NCBI GenBank assembly: GCA_014529385.2
Contig: CM043946.1
Coordinates: 36,174,558-36,234,557, forward strand
Length of the DNA stretch: 60,000 nt
Source: Adiantum capillus-veneris
Lineage: Eukaryota > Streptophyta > Polypodiopsida > Polypodiales > Pteridaceae
Reading direction: 5' to 3'
In this document: positions 1 through 11,526 of the stretch, in pieces
Position numbering within the stretch: the stretch's first letter is position 1
How the letters are laid out: every line of letters begins with the position of its first letter
Notes under the pieces: generated by a model
What the model saw: the letters and a program-made list of their open reading frames with translations, nothing else
Databases searched by the model: none
Told to the model about the DNA's origin: nothing
Position numbers and translations under genes: made by a program

Positions 1-411
1 GAGAAAGCTAGATTGAAAAAGCGGGTCGGAAAAGGGAAAGCTGTAAAACTCTCATCGATTTTACGGCCCTTTCAAAATCACAGATAAAGTCAATGACGTG
101 ACTTTCAGATTGGATTTGCCTTCTCACTGGCGCATCCATAATGCTTTTCATGTCAGTCTCCTCCGACCATATGTTGGACCTTCTCCAGTGGCGCCAGTAC
201 AAGAAGATCCTCCAGAAGTCGAAGAGACTGAGGAAATCCTTCAACCTGAACAGATAATACACCACTTTGAGAGACAACTAAAGTCGGGGAGCCTACATCG
301 AAAGTATTTAGTCAAGTTCAAGAATTACACCCCTTTAGATGCAAAATGGATGGCTGAGTCCGACCTCAAGGACTACCTAGACATCTTGCACAGTTATATT
401 GACGCTCTATA
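1..411 (+). pseudogene. Gypsy (chromovirus) pol C-terminus with chromodomain
   Basis: This is the end of a Ty3/Gypsy polyprotein. It carries the integrase C-terminal segment (FYGPFKITDKV, then IHNAFHVSLLRPYVG) followed by a chromodomain-like segment (YLVKFKNYTPLDAKWMAESDL), ending at a TAG near 409-411. In chromoviruses this domain tethers the integrase to chromatin. The element enters from outside the window. The frame is broken around 55-62, where the conserved leucine-serine lead-in is one frame away from FYGPF, so this copy is degenerate. A related minus-strand fragment lies at 8851-9480. Confidence 0.85.
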
Positions 412-2428
412 GTTGAGGTCGACTGTTTAGAACCAAGAGGGATGTAACTATGTCAGACTTTGTAAATAATTAATTTATTTACGAGAAAAGAATTATCTAA
501 TTAATTGTGTGCACATCAGAATAGTTCTAGCAATTCTGGGGCCTTAGGTGCGCCCAAGTTTGGGCCAGTGCACCTCAGGGAGACTCTAGCAGAAAAATAC
601 CCCGAAGACCTAGTGATTGGGAAATCGGTTCTTCAATGAAGGGGTAAGCAGTAGCCTCAGATTTCAGGCTCAGAAAATTACGTGCGCTAGTGCAAGCACA
701 GGAATGAGATGGGGTCCTTAGAATAATAACCCTAAGGCTTGAATTATTTTACGGCCTTAGGATAAGTTAGTTAAAGTATTTTTAAAGTGTTTATACTGGA
801 CCAAATGACCGGACAAGTGCGAACAGGTAATGCCAGAGTAGTGCTGGTACGGCATTGTGCTGGGAAGCAGGTAATATTTTCATTGGTTGCATCTATGTGT
901 GCAGTTGTGGTTCAATATGCACATTTCATTAATAGTTTGTGAACTTTTAAAGTGAAAGTTGAAGGGTTTTTAAGTTATTAAGGAAGTGTGCCACTTGGTA
1001 CACTTACCAATGCAAACTAACCCTCTCACTCTCACTCTCACCCTCTCTCTCTTCCTAGCGCCCCCTCTTCTTGCTGGCTTGATAAGAGGCCTCCCACCCC
1101 CACTTCTCAGTGTTGGCAATGCTCCTACCCCCCCCTATTGTGAGTATGCTCTACGCATTGGAGCCCTCCATGGAAGCTTGAGAGCAGCCCCTTGCGACAT
1201 ATGTGGTGGCCTCATGCTCCCATTGTTTAGAACAAGGGTTCTCATAGCCATAGCCAGCTTTTGGTGAAGTTCCATCGCGAGAAGTTGCAGCGGGCACTCT
1301 CTTCGTGGATTGTGGTGGCTGTAAATTCTCTGTTTTCAGCCCCTAATCATCTCTTTTAGGGTGAATTTCAGCAAAATACACATAGAATCTAGTTCTTCTC
1401 TACCTACACTATGCGTACACAAAGTCTGGTGCGATTCCATTGCGAAAAAGGTCTCTATTTCGGCTTTAGAAGGTGCTTCGATAACAATTTCAGGTTATGT
1501 GCAGAAAATTACAGCAAGCATGTGTGCGTGTTTCTTCCTTGATTTTGTTGGAGGAACGATTAAGCATAACTAGACACAGTTAGCGGAAGGTAGACTCTCA
1601 TTTTAGAGAGCTTCCGTTGAGTTTTGTGGAAGATAGACTCTCGCTTTCGAGAGCTTCCCAAAATCTCATAGCAGAGGGAAAATCCTCTTAGTATTCTGAG
1701 AGTAGCTTTCTTACTCTCTCAATCAGAAGCAGAAAAGAAAGAATAGAGAACGGGCAATTGCCCCGTTTCTGTGCTTGTAAAGATTCCGTACATAACGTCC
1801 GTACGGTACGGAACCGATCCGTATGTACGTTTTGATCCAACCTTGCTCTTGAGTATTTGAAGTACAATTAAAAGTCAGGATTAGGGAAGGACTTAAGCTG
1901 CAGAAATGTAGCTGCAAAGGTTGAATTGTGGCTTTTAAATTCACAAAAAATCCTTCTAGGAGAATCACCTTTGACTGAGGAAGGCTTCCCTGCATGTTGG
2001 TTGCTCTCTAATGTCCTATGACAAGGCCATATCTATGGCTACATAGGATGTCCCCAGGACATTGAACGAGTCCATTAGATTAGGTTTTCCAGTTCTAAAA
2101 CCCGCTTGCATAAATGGTTTGTACACGTGTTTGGACAGATGTTATCACACTATGGTGAGCATGTGACATGATATGCATGTAGTTTTAAATTAGAGGAATC
2201 CAACGAGCCACTCTCCGCATCGATCGGATTCCCACGTGGACAAATGTGCGACAGTTTCACCTAGAAACTGACCCCCCGGCCAAAATTATTAATAAGTCAT
2301 TTTTATTATTTATTTTGTTGGGTATGGTGGACAGCTTGCCCTACCTAAGCCTTAGTTAATTAATAAGTCAAATTTCAGCCCTGTAAAGGAAACCGGGCAG
2401 CCAAGCATTGAACAAGTTGCAGATCATT
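412..2428 (+). repeat. Probable Gypsy 3' LTR region, no gene
   Basis: A purine-rich stretch (430-442) follows the Gypsy stop codon and is followed by TGTAACTATG at about 443, a plausible LTR start. The far LTR end could not be fixed because the 5' LTR lies outside the window. The stretch holds a CTCACT-rich run (1018-1052) and two consecutive imperfect hairpins (1585-1615 and 1628-1658). I see no coding sequence with family resemblance here; short ORFs look like chance. Confidence 0.4.
1585..1658. repeat. Tandem pair of GGAAG...CTTCC hairpins
   Basis: Two successive 31-bp units each start with GGAAG, contain GACTCTC and a short T-rich loop, and close with GAGAGCTTCC. Each can fold into a stem-loop. 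They sit in the presumed LTR of the Gypsy element, where they might mark the RNA 3' end, but that role is a guess. Confidence 0.5.
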
Positions 2429-2433
2429 AGTAA

Positions 2434-2540
2434 TGATGAGCACGCGGCGGCGTGTGCAAGTGAAAGAGGACGCGACAATGTGTGGGGTGTGTGCATGGAG
2501 AGATGGCGAAGGTCAGCAGGAAGCTGGGCGCTAGCAGATC

Positions 2541-2598
<58 letters not shown>

Positions 2599-2732
2599 AC
2601 GCTATCTGCAAGGGAATAAGTGAGTGAGTAAGTTAAAACTCACTTACCCTTTATTATTTGTATAAGGACCAATTTAATAAGTTAGTGGCCAAGTTCAATG
2701 TGAACTTGGCCAAAGGTTAGTAACCTTTAAAA
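2434..2732 (-). repeat. 3' LTR (truncated) of the deleted Copia element
   Basis: It matches the right LTR closely from TGATGAGC to CTTTAAAA, where it switches to gag sequence. It contains a 53-bp (GA)n tract (2545-2597), while the partner LTR has only about 18 bp, so the microsatellite expanded or contracted after insertion. Confidence 0.88.
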
Positions 2733-3085
2733 CCATTCTTTTTCCTTTCTAACTCAGCTTTATAGTACCTGCAATCGGGTTTCTTGTGACCTTTCCTGCC
2801 ACATTGATAGCAAGTCACATCACCCTTGCCTTTGCTTGCATTTCCCCTTTTTTTACTCTTACTCTTACTCCTTTGTGCATAAGCATCCTTCTTTTCTGTC
2901 CTGCCTCTAACCATGTTGGCAGAGCTGCCTCCCTCTCCACTTGCTTTCCTCCTGATTTCTTCATTCAAGATAGAACCCCTAACACCATCAAAGGTCAAAT
3001 TGGGGTAGATTGCAGTTCTCCAATAACCCCTAACACCATCAAAGGTCAAACGTGCGTAGATTGCATCAATTTGCACTTTCCCCAA
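2717..3085 (-). pseudogene. Copia gag fragment with CCHC zinc knuckle
   Basis: The minus-strand frame contains the Copia gag signature LTFDGVRG...LNEEIRRK and, further on, a nucleocapsid knuckle CYQCGRKGHKKPDC (CX2CX4HX4C). The LTFDGVRG segment is present twice because of an imperfect 50-bp tandem duplication (about 2977-3062). The frame runs out into the truncated LTR and stops, so no protease follows. The start methionine is arbitrary because the upstream gag is missing or decayed. Confidence 0.75.
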
Positions 3086-3438
3086 TGTAATCGCACCATA
3101 AAAACACTTGCAAAAACCTGTGTAAATCTGAAATTTGCTTAAAACACCTGTTTGAGGGCTTGTTTTTCGGCAATTTCAGTGTTTTCAGGTAGTGGGGACT
3201 TAGCAAAAGTATTCCCACACCTTAATACATCATTTGCAAATCCCGTATTTTGCTGTCATAACCTATAATTTGCTGTTTTTGACCTAATTTCAGCCTGTTT
3301 TGGGTCAATTTGGGTTGCCGAGAGCTCTATAGTGTCCGGGGACGAGTCCTTTGGCGACGAAATTGCAAAATCTCGCGTGAAAGTTGACCTTCTTGGCTGA
3401 AATTCAGCGTTTGCTGGTTTGGGGCAAATCCTAATCGG

Positions 3439-3450
3439 GCTCTGATACCA
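3439..3450 (-). other. Primer-binding site, Met-tRNA type
   Basis: Reverse complement of GCTCTGATACCA, i.e. TGGTATCAGAGC, three bases inside the right LTR. This sequence is the usual initiator-Met-tRNA primer site of plant Copia elements and fixes the element's orientation as minus. Confidence 0.85.
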
Positions 3451-3453
3451 GTT

Positions 3454-3753
3454 GATGAGCGCGCGGCGGCGTGTGCAAGTGAAAGAGCACGCGAGAATGT
3501 GCGGGGTGTGTGCAGGGAGAGATGGCGAAGGCCAACAGGAAGCTGGGCGCTAACAGATCGAAAGAGAGAGAGAGAGAGCACGCTATCTGCAAGGGAATAA
3601 GTGAGTGAGTAAGTTAAAACTCACTTACCCTTTATTATTTGTATAAGGACCAATTTAATAAGTTAGTGGCCAAGTTCAATGTGAACTTGGCCAAAGGTTA
3701 GTAACCTTTAAAATATACATAAAAAGAGGGCCATTTGGGCCTTTAACCCAACA
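3454..3753 (-). repeat. 5' LTR of the deleted Copia element
   Basis: Full-length 300-bp LTR. On the minus strand it begins TGTTGGGTTAAAGG and ends CGCTCATCA. It contains a short (GA)n tract at about 3561-3578 and is followed by target duplication AGTAA. Confidence 0.88.
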
Positions 3754-3758
3754 AGTAA

Positions 3759-5044
3759 GTGCTCAAGTCAGATTAGCTAGCGTTAGCAATTTTCAGCCCT
3801 AGCATTTTGGAGCCAGCCAGAGCCAGAGCTAGTGTTTTTGCAACACATTCAGCCAGCGTTTTGCTTTCCTAGCGAGCGCTTGCTGTTGCAGATATTCAGC
3901 CCTAGCGATTTGCCTCCAAGACGACAGATCAGCCCGCAACCAGCAGATTCAGTAGGTTCAGCCCTAGCATTTTCAGTTTTCAGCCTTCCCCTCGCCGACG
4001 GATTGGCCTACATTTGTGATCACTAGCGGTCTGGTACTTCAGCAGCCCATCGAGCCCCCCCTCAGCCATTCCCTTGCCGTCATCGAGTGCTCCATTTCTG
4101 TCCATCAGTGGCAACGTCAAGATCTGCATTTTCAGCCCTTCATTCCTCACATCGGGAGCACAATTCAGCCCCAGGTCTACCCCTTGGTGGCCATCCGCAA
4201 TGCAACATCGAGAAGGATCCAAAGATGCATCAAATCAGCCCCGGAGGTGCCTTGTCTTGAGGAGTTACTGCAGCGACAGTCATCATTCGAGTCAGTAGAA
4301 TGTGCACTTGAGGTATTGCATGTGTGTACATTCCATTTATGCAATTTAAAGAAAATACCACATTGGCAACGGTATGGGGGGCCCTTGAGAGGGTTGGTTG
4401 GGACCCCGTCGGGTGTTGTTCTCCTCTTCTCTCTCCCTCTACACATCTCTACCACACTCTCTCATTCCCTCTCTTCAAGGAAAAGTTAAAGGAACCATCA
4501 TTCAAGCTAAAAGGAATCACTAACGCAAGGAAAAGAAGTAAAGGAATAGTGAAAGTGTAAAACCTAGATCTTCAGCATTTCAATTCCGTTCAACTTATAG
4601 GGAATCAAGTTTTGGTTCACATGAGCTGGTAAAAATGTATGGGTTTGTAAATCGGAAAAGGGTGAGGGTCATGATGTATGACTCGGCCACACAAAACTTT
4701 GTGAATTATGCTCTTGTCAAGCTTTCTCAACAACCAACTGCTAAGCAATATGTCATCTTGCCAACTTGGTTTTGGGAAGGGAATGGTTGTGGAGACCAGG
4801 ACCTTCTTTGAAACGGAGTTACTAACAAAACTCACTAGAATTTGAAAAAGAAGGTAAAAAGTTTGTTATACAAGGTAAGCATGATGTACATAATAGTCCT
4901 TTGATATGTTCTCTTGAGTTGCAAAAGCTTGTAAATAAAAGGTCTTGTGATGTATATATGGCATCTGCTCTAGTGTCGATCTGTTGTAAATAAGGACTTT
5001 GATGTGCAAATGAAAGATCAAGTTTCTTATTGGTCTTTGTCTTC
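3759..5044. other. Gene-free stretch with repeated TTCAGCCCTAGC motif
   Basis: The motif TTCAGCCCTAGC or close variants recurs between about 3789 and 3975, and TTCAGCCC continues beyond. Several overlapping short ORFs on both strands carry no recognisable domain. It may be leader or LTR sequence of the Gypsy fragment that follows, or part of the upstream PFK intron. I found no convincing N-terminal PFK exon. Confidence 0.4.
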
Positions 5045-5735
5045 TCGTAGTGATTGTGAAAGTGATTTAAAAGTCTTGCTAGAAGAATTAAAAGATGTTT
5101 TTCCTATTGATTTGCCAAAAGGTTACCTCCTGAAAGAGGTGAAGTAGATCATGCTCTTGATTTAGTTAAAGCTGCAAAGCTTGTCTGTAAACCACCTTAT
5201 AGATTAGGCAAAGCACAACATTTAGAAGTAGAGAAACAATTGTAAGACTATGTAGATAAAGGTTTTATTAAACTTAGCGATTCTCCATGGGCTTCATCTT
5301 ATTGGTGAAGAAAAAAGATGGTTCTATGTGACTTTGTGTTGACTATAGAGCACTAAATAATCTTACAATTAAGAACAGGTTCCCTATGCCTAAAATGGAA
5401 GATCTTTTTTGTCAGTTAGAGGAACCTAAGTATTTTACCAAGATCGACTTACGATTTGGCTATCACCAAGTTAGAATAAAGATGTTGCAAAAATAGCCTT
5501 TAGGGCTAGATATGGGTATTATGTGTTTTTGTTAATGCCTTTTGGGCTTATCAATGCACAGCTAGCTTTATGAGGCTGATGAATAGTGTTCTACGGCTCT
5601 ATCTAGACAAATTTGTAATAGTCTTTCTTGATGATATCCTTATCTTTAGTCAATGCTCGAGAGGAGCATTTAGAGCATCTCAGAAAAGTGTTCCAATTGC
5701 TCATAGAAAATTCGCTTTATGTTGCTTTGGTCTGC
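5045..5735 (+). pseudogene. Gypsy reverse transcriptase remnant
   Basis: Fragments in shifting frames spell the N-terminal half of a Ty3/Gypsy RT: LEELKDVFPIDLP, PPYRLGKAQH, KKDGSM, VDYRALNNLTIKNRFPMP, then FTKIDLRFGYHQVRI and the active-site box FLDDILIF (about 5618-5641). At least two stop codons and several frameshifts interrupt it, so it is inactive. Its pol type matches the other chromovirus pieces in the window, but whether they are one family cannot be decided by eye. Confidence 0.85.
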
Positions 5736-6291
5736 CACCCGTGAGAATCACAAGCAAGAATGAAAGAACAGAACTTTATGCATGGAGGTTGGCCAGAAAA
5801 ATATGATTCCAACTAGGCTGGTTTTTAAGTCAGTTTAGTGTGGTGAGCTAGTATGTTTTCTATGGAGGACCTCCAGTGTGAGCTTCTAATGGAAAGTGTT
5901 CTTTCACTATAGCTTCTGCATCCATGGGTGTTTAGAGCAGCAAAATCGCAACATTCGTTCGATGCAACTATAAATAACAGTAATTGTTGTGCCAAATGTT
6001 GTTGATCTGTTTTAGGTGTCTGAGAGATGTACCTAGGCTGAGGGGATGGAAATGGAAAAACTTTGGGGGACGGGGGGGGGCAGAGGGGGTTTTTCTCGGG
6101 GTCAACTGGTCAAACATGACAGAAGGGGTCAATGCTGGGGAGATGTAAGGAAGCGGATAATTTTGAGTTTTCTTTCCTTGAAGTGGTATGCTTGTCACAT
6201 TTTTCTGTTGAGAAGCAGTTAACTGCCCTTCATTATTCAAAATGAGAAAGCATACAACTAAGCAATTATGTTCTTTGTTTTTTGGGTGCAG

Positions 6292-9200
6292 ACATATGAT
6301 AGCCCACTTTATCACAATCCTGCATATGCCACAGGGAGGTAAGGCTGAAGCTTTTTTGGTTTCTCAAGTGAGGAATGCAACCGTCTTATTTGTTTACCAT
6401 ATTGCAGGGACTTTTTTGTTGGCCCTTATGATGTAGTTGCCAGGAATGTAAGCTCCACAAGACCTTACTCTCTGGTTTATATTTGTGTTGTGTACATGCA
6501 TCATCTGATCAGTTACTGCCTTAAGAAATGCTGCAGTGTGGCTGGGACTCATTTGCACTCATTCTTGGGCAATTCTTCATCTTCTGGGGGAATGACTAAC
6601 GTGCACATTAGCTTGCCTGTGTAAGTTATGGTTGCAAGTTTGAAAAATTCAGGCATTTGATTCATCACTCTAGTGTTTTGTATGAATTGTGTCACTTTGT
6701 AGTTCAGCACGAAACTGGGATTTGGCCTGATTGATTATCAATTTCATTCTTTTGAGGAGTTTCACACGTCTTGAAGCAGTCAGTTAGCTCATCTAACATT
6801 ATAGTGGAGAGCTTGCAATGAATTGCATCGGTAGAAGGAAAAACGTCATAGGGATTAAGCTCAATAAATTTAGAGTAATTGGTCCAGCAGTAAGTCTCAG
6901 ATCTATCTTATAGGAAATACAAATGTTTCTTCTGTTTATTAATTGTTTCCACTGAATCGTTTGTGTTTTTTCTTATTCTTTTCTCTAACTCATTCAATAT
7001 CTTGCCATCTTGCTAACTGCATAATTATCTTAGACGACAGAATTTTTACCTAGTTTTGCATGGACTCATATGAGCCTTTTGTCACAGGTGGTGGTACCAC
7101 TTCATAATCCAGGAAACCGTGTTTATTTTCGCCGTGCGGGACCCAGTGATAAGGTCTGTCATTTGCCCCGTCACATGATTTGAATTGTACAGCGGTCTTC
7201 TGTTTCTGAAAGAAACTCTTATTCTGTTACTTTCTTTACAGAGTCCTCAATTTTTTGGCTTTGTGAAAAGTAGGTTTACTTCAAGGCAGAAGAAGTTCGA
7301 GCTTGCGTTGTTACTTGTGGAGGACTCTGTCCTGGCTTGAACACTGTTATACGTGAGATTGTCTGTGGACTGTGGAACCAGTATGGAGTTCGAGATATTT
7401 TTGGCATTGAGGTATGCCTTTACATTTGTTTCATCTGGCTCTCAATTGAGGAAGTGAGGCCTTCTGGCAGAGTCGATAATTAGGCTTATTACTGGACCTT
7501 AAGGATTGTTAGCACCTAACCAGAAAAAACTGCTACTGATTTATCCTATTTAGTGCAGCTCAGCATGCAAATTTCTATGCTATAGAGGAATTTGAAGCAT
7601 CGCATATCTTGCTTTCTTGGATCTTGCTCCATTGCTTATTTCAAAGGATAGTAAGTTTTATTGTTATAGAAAGCCTTAGAATCATGCATCAGGTGACTCC
7701 TTTCACATGCACAGAGCTTTTGGAACTATAAGAAGTGAGCAAACTTGAGAGTGGGGAGACGTTTAAGTTTTAATCTGTTTTTATTTTCTTCACAATGGAT
7801 GCTACACCATGAAAGAGGGTCCTGGCCATCAAAAGCCTGGCACCACCTCTGAGCCAGCTGATCTTAGCTGCCCTGGTCCTATGAGTGTATGAATCAGTTG
7901 GGGCTAATAAGCCCAAACGGTCACCGCAGGTGGCTTGGACGGCCCCTTGAAGACTTGGAAGCACCATGACCTCCATATAAGCCAGATGACGAGAGTGCTG
8001 ATCAGCTCCCATGGAAGTCCTTGTCTTTGCCAAAATGAGTAGCATGGGGGCTGACATTGCTGCTCTCTCCAAGAGCAGTCATGTCTGGAAGGATGAAGAC
8101 TATCAACTGGAGAACCTTGAGGCAGGTCTGATGTGCCTGAGGCCAACCCATAAGCAATGCTGTTGAGTTTCCATTGGATGTTTACACCTGCAAGTGTGCA
8201 CTGCGCTCCCTGGCTAAGCAACCCAAATGGCACCATTGGAAAGCGATAACCTTGCAAGACTCGTGGCTGGCCAAAGGTCTGTTCAAAAAATCTTGAGTGT
8301 CCTCTGTAAGGCCCTGCTGTTGCCTTTGCTATGCTGTTGCTTGTATCCTCTCATCTAGCCATCAAATGTGCTGGCCACGTCATGTATTATTTTGGGGAGA
8401 AAGACACCCCAAGGTTGTCCTGAGAGGTAAAGGGGTCCCTCTAAGGCCACTGCATGCAGGCACTCTAGACTAGCAAGAGGTCCTACAGCAAAGGTCCACC
8501 GTCTCCAACTAAAACTACGAGGAGGAAAGATCTGCCAGCTACCTGGACACACGCTGAAGAAGCTGCACAGCCATAGCCTCCATCAAGTAGCATCCCCTAG
8601 CTAGGACTAGTGTCCAAGGACATAGGCTTGCACTTCTAAGATCAAGTGTCCCATTCCAACCAGTCTCACTTGCTTGAGGTGACCTCGCTCATGGTTAGCC
8701 TCATGGATTGACCATTTGACAACAGCTGAGGTCATTGTCTACTAGTGAGGCCTTGGCCTCCTTTTAGAATTGACCGGCCACACTAGCCAGCTCTTGCTAT
8801 GTCCACCTAGACACCAGACACCCATCCAGTTGGTGTCCTAGACCCCTCTCCTATGACGTGGAGATAACATACTTCTCTCCTTTAAGAGCACTGATGTCCT
8901 TATCAATGAAGTGGGAAAACTGAGCTTTCAAATCGCTAACAGACTCCCACGTAGCAAATCTCTCAAGTTGATGAAATACTCATCATATGCACTAGGCCGA
9001 GTGCAATGGGCACGTTGATCGAAAACTGCTTCAGGCTCACAAAGAACATACTTAGTTTGGTCTTCTCTAGCATTTTCCTGGGTAGGTACTACAGTATCAG
9101 CTTCATCTAGTTTTTTTGCTGAAGTTTTTCTTTAAGGTGGTTGATATGAAATATTGGATGCACAATGACATCGGAAAGAAGAGCTAATTTATAGGCAACC

Positions 9201-11526
9201 GTGCCAACCTTTTTTGTGATCAAGAAAGGATCACTACACCTTGCCGAAAGCTTAATGCTTTCCATAGTCTTGGAGTCTTTGGGTATCTTCAGTTGAACGA
9301 ACATCAGGAATCCTTGAAGACCTCTTTTGATCAGCGTAAGTGGTACTAGGTCGCGAGCTGTTATTATTAAACTAGTTTTGGCCAATTTGAACATTTCTTG
9401 CATATGATACAAGAAATTGTGAGCTTCGACTGATGAGTTTGCACTAGCAATGGCGAGTTCAGGAAGCATCATCGAGCGTTCCAATCAATCTGGGCAATGT
9501 TTATTCTTGCACATGCATGGAACATGTTATAAAACCTGCTAGCAGTTTCCAAGATCAATAGATAATTGTGCAGTAATAGCTGGTAGGAATTCATGGCTTG
9601 CATGATCTTATTTGTTTCTGTCTACCACATTCTCTTGTCATTTTTGCATACCACATTCCTTGTTATTTTAGCCTACCATTTCTCTTGTTATTTTTGCATA
9701 CCACATTCCTTGTTATTTTTTCCCTTGTTATGATTATGGCTATTAGATACTGAAAGCAGTTGTCTTGCACGAAGCAGACAGCCAAATTAGATGCACATGG
9801 TTTTTATAGGAAGATTGTTAGGAGGGGAGTGATTTTCTATCAAGGTGATTTTTGCACTGGGTTCATTATCATTAGCCAAGGAATTCTATTCTAGATCCAC
9901 ATCTTCTACATAATTGGCCATTAAACTGTTAATAGTCCATTACTTAAGGAGAGTATGCTTGGAAGGTGTCAGAGATGTGAGGTGGAAAAGACAAAGTGGC
10001 TGTTTTAATCACAATTGCAGTTCAAAAGTGCTCTAAATCAAATGCATTGCTGCTTAGTGCACATTGTAGACTGGACTGGTCAGGTTATGATGAGGTTACA
10101 TAGGTTGGTTAGAGAGTTGTGTATTCAAGGTATAAGGGTATTGTGCTTTGGATGGACTTGTTTGATTTTTAGCTAGTTTTTGAACTACAATATATTAAAC
10201 TTGCTGTCATTTATATAGCTGGAGGTTTGTTTTAGATCAGGAGCAACGTTTAGATCCAAGTTTGGAAGTATAAACGTTTATCACAGGCACATGGGAAGCA
10301 TCAAGATAGTTCTCAATGTACCAAACATTAGGAATACTGAATCAGATTCCAAATGCTCCAAAATAAAACAAATAATGGGCTGGTAGGCTGGAATCACCCA
10401 CTTGTAGGCCGAGACTGCCTAAGGAAGGGGGGGTGCATGGAATGGTACTAGTGCGAGAGTGCATGCAGAGTATAGGAATAGCACAGAATTTGCACGAAGA
10501 AGTCATTTAGAAAATGCTTCATTACTAAGTTGTACGAACATAGAAATATAGCTAAAGCTTAGAAGCAATAGGAGCATGAGTATTATTTTGAGCACAAGTA
10601 TTATTTTGTAGTTTGATACGAGAGTCAAGTTTCAAAGCCCCCTCCACGCCTTTTCACCTTCCATGCAGTACAATATAAACTCTCTGCAGGACTCCAGGAA
10701 AATGTTCTAATTTGTCAGAATTCTGAACCTTAACTTGTGTGAATATTGCTAGCTGTTTTTGTGGCCCTTTGTCACGATTTTTTGTTTGTAGCATTAGCTC
10801 TTCTTCAAAAATGCTGATTTGGGTAAGTATTCAGGGTGGCTATAGAGGGTTTTATGCACGGAACACTGTGCCATTGAATCCGAAAAATGTCAATGATATT
10901 CATAAACGCGGAGGGACTGTACTCGGAACTTCACGTGGTGGTCATGACACCTCAAAAATTGTTAACAGTATTGAAGATCGTGGCATTAATCAGGTAACTT
11001 ATTTTGAAATTGTTGTGGAAGAATGCTGTGCCCATGGGTAGAATCTAAAGCACAATCTCCTTATCACAGGTTTATATCATTGGGGGCGATGGAACCCAGA
11101 AAGGGGCAGCTGCCATATATAAGGTTTGATTGATTGTCTTCTGATAATTGGATAGGTCCTGTTTGTTTTGGTTTTAATGCGTCATTGGAAAGAGTATGTT
11201 GACCCAAGTATCAATCAAATTTTTAATTAATGTGCCATTGGATGTTTAGGAGGTCAGAAGGCGAGGCCTGAAGGTGAATGTTACGGGCATACCCAAGACA
11301 ATCGATAATGATATTTGTGTATGTACCTTCATTTGTGGATTTCTCAGCAAGCTAGACGACACTGCTTTTGTGACCTGATAATTCATCTTATTTTAGGTGA
11401 TTGATAGATCCTTTGGTTTTGACACGGCTGTTGAGGAAGCCCAAAGAGCCATCAATGCTGCACACACAGAGGCAGAAAGTTGTGAAAATGGAATTGGTCT
11501 TGTAAAGTTGATGGGCCGATATAGCG
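6292..11526 (+). CDS. PFK: PFK exon block 1 (nucleotide-binding half)
   Basis: Eight exons encode from [16 protein letters not shown] to MGRYS. The first visible exon opens in phase 0 after acceptor TTGGGTGCAG, so at least one exon precedes it. Weak-looking donors are GTCTGT at 7154 and GTTTGA at 11124. The exon ending at 11318 gives DNDIC before VIDRSFGFD, placing Cys 191 where most relatives have proline. The intron 7412-10834 (3.4 kb) carries an antisense Gypsy remnant. Confidence 0.95.

Larger units (their letters stand above)
2434..3753 (-). mobile_element. Internally deleted Copia-type LTR element (TR-GAG-like)
   Basis: A complete insertion of 1320 bp flanked by perfect 5-bp target duplications, AGTAA, at 2429-2433 and 3754-3758. 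The right LTR (3454-3753, 300 bp) runs TG...CA. On the minus strand it is followed by a primer-binding site TGGTATCAGAGC, and then by a gag remnant. The left LTR (2434-2732) lacks about 40 bp at its internal end. Protease, integrase and RT are absent. The intact target duplication means one insertion event; the deletion came before or after it. Confidence 0.88.

Noticed and set aside
4016-4489. 157-residue + strand ORF
   Set aside because: It overlaps comparable ORFs on the opposite strand and other frames, has no domain, and lies in repetitive TTCAGCCC sequence.
7770-8257. Minus-strand ORFs in the PFK intron
   Set aside because: No family motif; they lie in the presumed LTR of the antisense Gypsy remnant.
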